A stretch of DNA of 64,000 nucleotides from Mesorhizobium sp. Z1-4 (GTDB lineage: Bacteria > Pseudomonadota > Alphaproteobacteria > Rhizobiales > Rhizobiaceae), in the NCBI RefSeq assembly GCF_004000235.1, contig NZ_RCIO01000001.1:248001-312000 (forward strand), in the 5' to 3' direction. A program made the translations under genes and the position numbers. Below, one piece after another: positions 57,649 to 64,000 of the stretch (position 1 is the stretch's first letter; the number at the start of each line of letters is the position of its first letter). A model generated the notes under the pieces. That model did no database searches, had not been told where the DNA came from, and saw only the letters and a program-made list of their open reading frames with translations.

Positions 57649-59099
57649 TGTCAGAATTGCGCGAAATCCACCACTTCATCGGGGGGCGTTGGACGCCTTC
57701 GAAGGCTGGCGAAACGGTGGAGGCGGTCTCCCCCGCCACCGGCAAGGTGCTTGCCAGCATCGCCGAAGGCGAGCGTGAAGATGCACGCCTGGCAATCGCT
57801 GCGGCGCGCAAGGGACATGAGGCACTGGCGGCACTTTCGCGCTGGGATCGAGCCCGAATGTGCGCCCGCATCGCCGACGAGATCGACAAGCGCCGCGACC
57901 GCCTGGCGAAGACGCTCGCCGAAGAGCAGGGCAAACCGCTGCACACCGAAGCTTATGGCGAGATCGATGCCGCTGCCTCGGGCTTCCGTGAGGCCGGCGA
58001 GCTGATCAAATGGATGGAAGGCGAGTTCATTCCGGTCGAGACACCCGGCAAGCGCGTTATCTCCTACCGCCAGCCGCGCGGTGTCTACGCCGTCGTCACG
58101 CCATGGAACTTCCCTATCAACATACCGGTCGAGTATCTCGCGCCTTGCCTTGCCGCGGGCAACGGAACCGTCTGGGTTCCAGCTCCCTCCACCGCCATTT
58201 GCGCAGCTGAACTTATGGCCTGCATTGTCGAGGCCGATCTGCCGCCTGGCGCAATCAACCTCGTGTTCGGCCCGGGTCCAGTGGTCGGCGACGAAATTGT
58301 CGGCAATGCGGGCACCGACGGCATTGGATTTACCGGCAGCCCGCAAACCGGCGCTGCCATCGCAAATCGTGGTGCCGGCAAGCCGATGCTGCTCGAACTG
58401 GGCGGCAACGGTCCCGTCATGGTGCTGGATGATGCCGATCTCGATCGCGCGGCCGATGCCGCTGCGTTTGGATGTTTCTTCAATGCGGGTCAGGTATGCG
58501 CAGCAAGCGGGCGTATCCTGGCAACGCGCAAAACCCATGAAGCGCTTGCCGATCGTCTGCGCGGGATTGCGGAAGGGCACGTCGTCGGCGATCCGCTTGC
58601 CACCGGGACGACGATGGGTCCGCTCAACAATGCCGCGGTTGCCGCCAAGATCGACGAACATATTGCCGACGGCCTGAAGAGTGGCGCGCGCCTGGTGACA
58701 GGAGGCAAGAGACTTCCCGACCTTGGCTCCCCGCTTTTTTATGCTCCTACCGTCATAGACAACGTCGCGCCCGACGCGGCGCTCAACACGGCGGAGACCT
58801 TTGGCCCGGTCGCGCCGATCGTCGTCTGCGAGAGCGAAGAGGACATGATCCGTGTCGCCAATGCGGGCAGTCACGGGCTCGCGGCGAGCGTGTTCACAAA
58901 AGACCTGGCCAAGGCCTTCCTCTTCTCGGAGGCGATCCAGGCCGGGCTCGTCAACGTCAACAGTCCCACCTGTTACTGGGAACTTCACATTCCGTTCGGG
59001 GGTGCCTCTGGAAAGAACAGCGGCCTCGGGCGGATCGGCGGCAAGCATACGCTTCGCGAAGTCACCGAAATCAAAACCATCACCTTTGACATCAATTGA
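57642..59099 (+). CDS. NAD(P)-dependent aldehyde dehydrogenase
   Basis: A 485-residue enzyme of the ALDH superfamily that oxidises an aldehyde to the acid. The general base is in LELGGNGPVMVLDDADLD and the catalytic cysteine in FFNAGQVCAASGR. The cofactor segment is TPWNFPINIP and a C-terminal GGKHTLREVTEIKTI is present. It starts at an ATG overlapping the amidohydrolase stop (a second ATG two codons later is equally good). Cluster position suggests that it acts on the product of the GMC oxidoreductase, but the substrate cannot be inferred. Confidence 0.93.
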   Translation: MLMSELREIHHFIGGRWTPSKAGETVEAVSPATGKVLASIAEGEREDARLAIAAARKGHEALAALSRWDRARMCARIADEIDKRRDRLAKTLAEEQGKPLHTEAYGEIDAAASGFREAGELIKWMEGEFIPVETPGKRVISYRQPRGVYAVVTPWNFPINIPVEYLAPCLAAGNGTVWVPAPSTAICAAELMACIVEADLPPGAINLVFGPGPVVGDEIVGNAGTDGIGFTGSPQTGAAIANRGAGKPMLLELGGNGPVMVLDDADLDRAADAAAFGCFFNAGQVCAASGRILATRKTHEALADRLRGIAEGHVVGDPLATGTTMGPLNNAAVAAKIDEHIADGLKSGARLVTGGKRLPDLGSPLFYAPTVIDNVAPDAALNTAETFGPVAPIVVCESEEDMIRVANAGSHGLAASVFTKDLAKAFLFSEAIQAGLVNVNSPTCYWELHIPFGGASGKNSGLGRIGGKHTLREVTEIKTITFDIN

Positions 59100-59116
59100 A
59101 CTCTTGAGGAGCCACT

Positions 59117-59593
59117 ATGGGACGTATTGAATCGCGACTGAAGGAAATGGGCGTCGTTCTGCCCCGACCGCCGAAGCCGGTGGCGCAGTATCTGCCCGGC
59201 GTGCGCGTCGACAACATCCTTTACGTGTCCGGCACTATTGGCACGACCGTTGACGATAACGACAACGACATCCTGCCTTTCGCAGGCCAGGTCGGCGATA
59301 TCTCTCTGGACGATGCCTATCAGTCGGCCCGATTGACCGCGATCAACCATCTGTCGATGATCAAGGCCGTTATTGGCGATCTCGACCAGATTGTCCGTAT
59401 TGTGAAGATGATCGGCTATATCAACGCTGCTCCCGGCTTCAAGGATGCGCCGCAGGTGCTGAACGGTGCCTCGGACTTCTGGATCGAGCTGCTGGGCCGC
59501 GAAAAAGGCGCTCATGGGCGGGCAGCACTTTATCAGAACCAGCTGACCTCTGACGCCCCGATCGAAATCGAGATGACCGTTCAGGTCGCTTGA
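59117..59593 (+). CDS. RidA/YjgF-like protein, long variant
   Basis: A 158-residue protein of the YjgF/YER057c/UK114 superfamily. It is longer than canonical RidA (about 130 residues) and resembles the branch with VAQYLPGVRVDNILYVSG at the N-terminus. Canonical RidA hydrolyses reactive enamine/imine intermediates released by PLP enzymes; members of the longer branch have few assigned roles. In this context it could process an imine made by the PLP enzyme at 50320. It lies 17 bp after the aldehyde dehydrogenase gene. Confidence 0.88.
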   Translation: MGRIESRLKEMGVVLPRPPKPVAQYLPGVRVDNILYVSGTIGTTVDDNDNDILPFAGQVGDISLDDAYQSARLTAINHLSMIKAVIGDLDQIVRIVKMIGYINAAPGFKDAPQVLNGASDFWIELLGREKGAHGRAALYQNQLTSDAPIEIEMTVQVA

Positions 59594-59608
59594 GGAAGGT
59601 CACGGAAG

Positions 59609-60445
59609 ATGAAGTTTGTTTCCTTCGAACATGAAGGCAAAACCGGTATCGGCGTGGTGGATAACTCCACCATTGCCGAAATCGCCGGCGCCACCGGCCT
59701 CAAGCAGCTGATTGGCGAAGGCAGCCTCACAGTTGCGGGCGCAAACGCACTCGAAACGCAATCCAACCGCATCGCAATCGATGCCGCGCGCCTGCTGCCC
59801 CCGATCCCCGACCCCGACAAGATCGTGTGCGTGGGGCTCAACTACGAGGAACACCGGGTCGAAACCCGGCATGCTCCCACGACCAAACCGACGCTCTTTA
59901 CGCGATTTGCCAATTCGCAGTGCGGCCATGAGGCGCCGCTGCTTCTGCCCGAATGTTCGCGCGAGTTCGACTACGAGGCCGAGCTGGCGGTAGTGATCGG
60001 CAAATCCGGCCGCCACATCGCCCGCGAGGACGCTCTGGCGCATATCGCAGGTTATTCCTGCTACAACGATGGCTCAATTCGCGATTGGCAGACCCACACT
60101 ACCCAGTTTCTGCCAGGCAAGAATTTTCCAGGCACCGGCGCCTTCGGCCCGAATCTTGTGACGCCGGATGAGGTGGGCGACGCGCAAAACCTTGCGATCG
60201 CATGCCGTCTCAACGGAAAGGTGGTCCAGGAAGCCCGAACCGACCAGATGATCCATTCGATCGCCGACCAGATCGCCTATATCTCCGCATTTACCGAACT
60301 CGTTCCCGGAGACGTCATTGTCACCGGAACGCCGGGCGGGGTCGGCTTCACCCGCAATCCGCCCCTGTTCATGGCCGATGGCGACACGGTTGAAGTCGAA
60401 ATCGAAAAAGTGGGGCTGCTGCGCAACCCGGTTCGAGCGGCATGA
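59609..60445 (+). CDS. Fumarylacetoacetate-hydrolase (FAH) family protein
   Basis: A 278-residue enzyme of the FAH fold. The metal-binding glutamates and aspartate are in FDYEAELAVVIGKSG and CYNDGSIRDWQ. The segments IVCVGLNYEEH and VIVTGTPGGVGFTRNPP are family hallmarks. Members hydrolyse or decarboxylate 2-oxo acids with a 1,3-diketone or act as acylpyruvases or hydratases. The start is the ATG at 59609, 15 bp after the RidA stop. It overlaps the GMC gene by 4 bp. Confidence 0.92.
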   Translation: MKFVSFEHEGKTGIGVVDNSTIAEIAGATGLKQLIGEGSLTVAGANALETQSNRIAIDAARLLPPIPDPDKIVCVGLNYEEHRVETRHAPTTKPTLFTRFANSQCGHEAPLLLPECSREFDYEAELAVVIGKSGRHIAREDALAHIAGYSCYNDGSIRDWQTHTTQFLPGKNFPGTGAFGPNLVTPDEVGDAQNLAIACRLNGKVVQEARTDQMIHSIADQIAYISAFTELVPGDVIVTGTPGGVGFTRNPPLFMADGDTVEVEIEKVGLLRNPVRAA

Positions 60446-62097
60446 GCAAAGAGAACGCATCCCGGCGGGCGGGCCTCGACCCTGCAGCAACCGGCGATGC
60501 CGGCGAATGGGATTACATCATCGTCGGCGCAGGGTCGGCGGGGTGCGTTCTCGCCAACCGGCTGACGGCATCAGGCCGGCATTCCGTGCTGCTCATCGAG
60601 GCCGGCGGAAAAGACACCTACCCGTGGATCCACATTCCGGTCGGCTATCTCTACACGATGAACAACCCCAGAACCGACTGGTGCTTCTCCACTGTGCCGG
60701 AGGCCGGGCTGAACGGCCGAGCCCTCCCGTACCCGCGCGGAAAAGTGCTCGGCGGATGTTCCTCGATCAACGGCATGATCTACTCGCGCGGGCAGGCTCG
60801 CGACTATGACCGTTGGCGGCAGCGGGGCAACGCCGGTTGGGGCTGGGGGGACGTCCTGCCCTATTTTCTGCGTTCGGAGGACCATTTCGCTGGGTCTTCG
60901 GAGTTCCACGGGACCGGCGGTGAATGGCGCGTCGACGAGCAGCGCTTGTCCTGGCCGATCCTGGATGCGGTTCGGGAAGGTGCGGAAGAGCTCGGCATTC
61001 CCAAAGTATCTGACTTCAACACCGGCAATAATGAAGGTTCGTCCTACTTTCAGGTCAACCAGACCGGCGGCTGGCGGCTCAGTACCGCCGGCGCATTTCT
61101 CAAACCCGCTAAACGCCGCGCCAATCTGACGGTATTCACCAACTGCCTTGTCGAGAGCGTGCGGTTCGATGGCCGCAGGGCAACTGGTATTGTTCTTCGA
61201 CAGGGCGGCGTCCAAAAGGCCATCCGCGCCCGCACCGAGGTAATATTGTGCGCGGGCGCCATTGGAAGTCCGCAGCTTCTGATGCTGTCCGGAATAGGCG
61301 CAGCGGAGGATCTGCGCCGGCACGGCATCGCTGCAATTCGCGATCTTCCCGGCGTCGGCCAAAACCTGCAGGACCACCTTCAGATCCGGACGATTTTCCG
61401 CATCAGCGGCGCCCGCACCCTCAACGACATGTCCGCAAGTCTGCTCGGCAAAACGCGGATCGCACTGGATTATGCGCTTCGGCGGCGCGGGCCGATGTCC
61501 ATGGCGCCGAGCCAGCTGGGCATCTTTGCCAGATCCCGGCCGGGCGTTGAGACGCCGGATCTGGAATATCACGTGCAACCTTTGTCGCTCGACCGTTTCG
61601 GCGCCCCGCTGCACCGCTTCCCTGCGATTACGGTGTCGGTCTGTTCGCTGCGGCCAACAAGCCGCGGCGAGATCCGGCTGAAATCGAACCAGCCCGGTAC
61701 AGAGCCGGAAATCCGTCCCAACTACCTTTCGACTACCGAAGACCGCGATACAGCCGTGGCGGCGATCCGTCACGCTAGGCGACTGATGGCAACCAAGCGC
61801 CTGGCAGCCTATCAGCCGATCGAAATTCTGCCCGGCCCACGCGTCGAAAGTGACGAGGAGCTGGTTCGTGCGGCAGGCGACATCGCCACCACGATATTTC
61901 ACCCCGTCGGCACCGCAAGAATGGGGCCGCGGGACGACAAAAATGCGGTTGTCGATACGCAGCTCAAAGTTCACGGCCTTGAAGGGCTGAGGGTCGTTGA
62001 CGCTTCGATTATGCCTGACATCACTTCGGGCAATACGAACTCGCCGGTCGTCATGATCGCGGAGAAGGCCGCGGACATGATCCTTGGGAGTGCGTAG
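60442..62097 (+). CDS. GMC-family FAD-dependent alcohol oxidoreductase
   Basis: A 551-residue choline-dehydrogenase-like flavoprotein. The FAD motif is YIIVGAGSAGCVLANRL near residue 25. GMC signature 1 is in GKVLGGCSSINGMIYSRG, and signature 2 is GAIGSPQLLMLSGIG. The catalytic His is in IFHPVGTARMG and the second active-site residue in SGNTNSPVVMIAEKAAD. No signal peptide is present. It probably oxidises a primary alcohol to an aldehyde that the ALDH of the same operon uses. Confidence 0.93.
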   Translation: MSKENASRRAGLDPAATGDAGEWDYIIVGAGSAGCVLANRLTASGRHSVLLIEAGGKDTYPWIHIPVGYLYTMNNPRTDWCFSTVPEAGLNGRALPYPRGKVLGGCSSINGMIYSRGQARDYDRWRQRGNAGWGWGDVLPYFLRSEDHFAGSSEFHGTGGEWRVDEQRLSWPILDAVREGAEELGIPKVSDFNTGNNEGSSYFQVNQTGGWRLSTAGAFLKPAKRRANLTVFTNCLVESVRFDGRRATGIVLRQGGVQKAIRARTEVILCAGAIGSPQLLMLSGIGAAEDLRRHGIAAIRDLPGVGQNLQDHLQIRTIFRISGARTLNDMSASLLGKTRIALDYALRRRGPMSMAPSQLGIFARSRPGVETPDLEYHVQPLSLDRFGAPLHRFPAITVSVCSLRPTSRGEIRLKSNQPGTEPEIRPNYLSTTEDRDTAVAAIRHARRLMATKRLAAYQPIEILPGPRVESDEELVRAAGDIATTIFHPVGTARMGPRDDKNAVVDTQLKVHGLEGLRVVDASIMPDITSGNTNSPVVMIAEKAADMILGSA

Positions 62098-62248
62098 CGC
62101 CGCCGGATGCGACTTTGCCGGGCGCGTGCGCGTTTCCGACGTAGATGTCTAATCCAGAGGTATCGGCTGAGACCGCCGCCGCAATGGACCGGTGCGCGTG
62201 AGTGATCCATTCTCGGGTGTAAATGCCCCCCGGATTTGGAGTTCCAGA

Positions 62249-63397
62249 ATGGTCACGATCGACAGAATTGACGCCGCAATTTTGGACATCCCGACCATAC
62301 GCGGCCACGTGCTCGCCATGGCGACCATGCGCCAGCAGTCCTTCGTGCTGGTGCACGTCAGGTTTTCGGACGGCTCGACCGGACTGGGCGAAGGCGCGTC
62401 CATTGGCGGGCTGAGCTACGGAAACGAGAGCCCCGAGAGTATCCTCTCCGCCGTCAGGGATTTCATTGCTCCGTGTCTGAACGGCTTACCCGCAGACAAT
62501 GTGAACGGCGCCATCCTGAGGATGGAGAAGGCCGTGAAGGGCAACTTCATCGCAAGAGCGGCTGTCGAAATGGCGCTGTGGGATGGCTTGGCGCGGCGGC
62601 GAGGCTTGCCATTGGCCGACTTGTTCGGCGGCGCTGTTCGCACGTCAATGCCGGTTGCGTGGACGCTAGCAAGCGGCGTGTCTTCCACCGATATCGAGGA
62701 AGCAAAAGAGCTGATTGCAGCCGCCCGTCACAATATCTTCAAACTCAAGATCGGCACCCGCAATGTCCGCGACGACATCGCCCATGTGACCGCGATCAGA
62801 CAGGCACTCGGCGACGGCATCGGCATCCGCGTCGATGTCAATCAGGCCTGGTCGATGCACGACGCCCGCTGGGGTACAGCCGGCCTCGAAGAGCTTGGAG
62901 CCGAACTTGTCGAGCAGCCGCTGAGCGCGTCCGACACAGCCGGCATGGCAGAGCTTACCGCTTCCAGCCGCATCGCGATCATGGCCGATGAAGCGCTTAA
63001 CGGTCCAGTCGACGCGCAGGCCCTCGCCTGCCGGCGCGCAGCCGATGTTTTTGCGGTCAAGGTCGCACAGTCAGGCGGCCTGAAAAGGGCGCGCGAGGTT
63101 TGTGCGATAGCTGACGCCGCAGGGATAGGAACCTATGCAGGCACCATGCTCGAAAGCGGAGTCGGCACGGCGGCATCCCTTCATCTCTTTGCCACCGTCG
63201 ACAAGTTGCAATGGGGGAGCGAGCTGTTCGCGCCGCTGCTGTTTGCAGACGAGATCTTGGCAGAGCCGATCCGCTACAGCGACTTTGCCGTGCATGTACC
63301 GGACGGCCCCGGCATCGGCGTCGAGCTCGATCCGGACAAGCTCGCACATTACCGGCGCGACAGCCGCAAGAGCAGTCTCCACGCGCTGACGAACTGA
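62249..63397 (+). CDS. Muconate-cycloisomerase-like enolase-superfamily enzyme
   Basis: A 382-residue member of the muconate lactonizing enzyme group. The catalytic lysines are in HNIFKLKIGTR (KxK), and metal ligands are in RVDVNQAW, LVEQPLS and IMADEAL. A further lysine is in FAVKVAQSGG. The N-terminus (IPTIRGHVLAMATMRQQSFVLVHV) and GGLSYGNESPESI are strongly like CatB. If so it converts cis,cis-muconate to muconolactone in the beta-ketoadipate pathway. Racemase or epimerase functions are also possible. The ATG at 62249 was chosen over an upstream ATG that lacks family similarity. A 151-bp gap separates it from the GMC gene. Confidence 0.9.
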   Translation: MVTIDRIDAAILDIPTIRGHVLAMATMRQQSFVLVHVRFSDGSTGLGEGASIGGLSYGNESPESILSAVRDFIAPCLNGLPADNVNGAILRMEKAVKGNFIARAAVEMALWDGLARRRGLPLADLFGGAVRTSMPVAWTLASGVSSTDIEEAKELIAAARHNIFKLKIGTRNVRDDIAHVTAIRQALGDGIGIRVDVNQAWSMHDARWGTAGLEELGAELVEQPLSASDTAGMAELTASSRIAIMADEALNGPVDAQALACRRAADVFAVKVAQSGGLKRAREVCAIADAAGIGTYAGTMLESGVGTAASLHLFATVDKLQWGSELFAPLLFADEILAEPIRYSDFAVHVPDGPGIGVELDPDKLAHYRRDSRKSSLHALTN

Positions 63398-63399
63398 GC

Positions 63400-64000
63400 T
63401 CAGATCGTCTTTCGCGCCACACGTTGAGCGATGGTGATAAAGTTGCGTACATGCACCCCCTGCTCGTCGAGACGGTGATTCACCGACAGCGATGTCTTCG
63501 TCAGCGGCAGGGCGATTTCCGCAAACTTGATACCGTTGCGCTGCGCGCTGGCAACGGACTGCGGAACCACACACGCACCCTCGCCTATCGCGACAAGGCT
63601 AAGCGCAGTCTGCAGATCCATCGTGAACACGCGGTTCGAAAACTCGACGCCCTGCGCCTCGAAATTTCCGAGCACGAAGTCGGCATAACTCGGCCGCGGA
63701 AACTCGGGATAAAGGATCATGTTTAGCCCGGCGATCTCTTCACCCGATATCTGTCCGGGCACCTGCGTCGTCACCGTATCGGGGATCGCTGCGACCAGTG
63801 CCTCTTCCGCCAGACGCCGCGTCACGAATTCCACATCCTCGAGTGCCGGGCGTGCAAAGGCGACGTCGATCTCGCGCCTGACCAGTGCACGGTGCAACCG
63901 CGAATTGTTCATCGGTATGAGACTGAGATTGACCGTCGGATAGTTGGCCCGAAAGGACTTGATGATGGTCGGCAACAGACCGAATGTCGACGAGCCGACG
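63400..64000 (-). CDS. LysR-family regulator, N-terminal part outside window
   Basis: The C-terminal substrate-binding domain of a LysR regulator (about 200 residues seen). Reading upstream off the edge the frame continues as VGSSTFGLLPTIIKSF, a typical LysR effector-domain start, so the HTH lies beyond position 64000. Segments LHRALVRREIDVAFARPA and IGEGACVVPQSVA resemble the CatR/BenM branch. It converges on the muconate-cycloisomerase-like gene, with 2 bp between the stops. Its own promoter, and probably its divergent targets, are to the right. Confidence 0.9.
   Translation of the reverse strand, partial: VGSSTFGLLPTIIKSFRANYPTVNLSLIPMNNSRLHRALVRREIDVAFARPALEDVEFVTRRLAEEALVAAIPDTVTTQVPGQISGEEIAGLNMILYPEFPRPSYADFVLGNFEAQGVEFSNRVFTMDLQTALSLVAIGEGACVVPQSVASAQRNGIKFAEIALPLTKTSLSVNHRLDEQGVHVRNFITIAQRVARKTI

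Noticed and set aside
57651-59048. 465-codon minus-strand frame opposite the aldehyde dehydrogenase
   Set aside because: Shadow of a clear ALDH gene with intact catalytic residues; no domain in the antisense translation.
60571-61974. 467-codon minus-strand frame opposite the GMC gene
   Set aside because: Shadow of a GMC oxidoreductase with all signatures in place.

Overview
The window looks like a chromosomal segment of an alphaproteobacterium, most likely order Hyphomicrobiales (Rhizobiales) and close to Phyllobacteriaceae such as Mesorhizobium or Nitratireductor. The evidence is the high GC content, the guaA / mtnN-like / tspO / rsmB / guaB neighbourhood, the 90-residue alphaproteobacterial membrane protein after tRNA-Gln, and the density of CUT1-type ABC and TRAP uptake operons. 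This placement rests on gene content and recall, not on a database search.

Positions 1-19.3 kb are mostly housekeeping and stress genes: an RpiR regulator cut by the left edge, guaA, a MarR regulator with a divergent small gene and twin operators, an MTA/SAH nucleosidase, a thioesterase, tspO, rsmB, the divergent katG/oxyR pair, a MAPEG protein, an Rrf2 regulator with a thioredoxin-reductase-like flavoprotein, guaB, a DUF898 membrane protein with an M48 protease, an MFS exporter, rlmE and ppx. This block ends at tRNA-Gln(CTG) at 19265-19338.

From about 19.7 kb to the right edge the content changes to accessory catabolism. Cluster A (19.8-28.9 kb, minus) is a LacI-controlled ABC operon with an FAD oxidoreductase, an FGGY kinase and an SDR, consistent with polyol or ketose use. 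Cluster B (29.2-37.8 kb, plus) is ROK regulator, ABC importer, cytoplasmic sulfatase and mannitol-dehydrogenase-family enzyme, a candidate pathway for an imported sulfated sugar. Cluster C (39.4-46.8 kb, minus) is an ABC importer with a cytoplasmic GH38 alpha-mannosidase; a LacI gene lies next to it, and a perfect 20-bp palindrome sits inside its promoter. Cluster D (47.3-56.3 kb, minus) joins an ABC importer, a TetR regulator, a D-threonine-aldolase/D-serine-dehydratase-like PLP enzyme and a TRAP importer. Divergent from it, cluster E (56.5-63.4 kb, plus) encodes a COG3964 amidohydrolase, an aldehyde dehydrogenase, a RidA-type protein, an FAH-family enzyme, a GMC oxidoreductase and a muconate-cycloisomerase-like enzyme. 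A LysR gene runs off the right edge.

Three regulatory patterns cross these clusters. Near-identical TetR-type palindromes sit in front of both the TRAP binding-protein gene and the ABC/amidohydrolase divergent promoter. All four ABC binding-protein genes are followed by a strong intercistronic hairpin, the arrangement that usually keeps binding protein in excess over permease. Clusters A, B and C each carry their own inverted-repeat operator candidate. No insertion sequence, integrase, CRISPR array or rRNA gene was seen.
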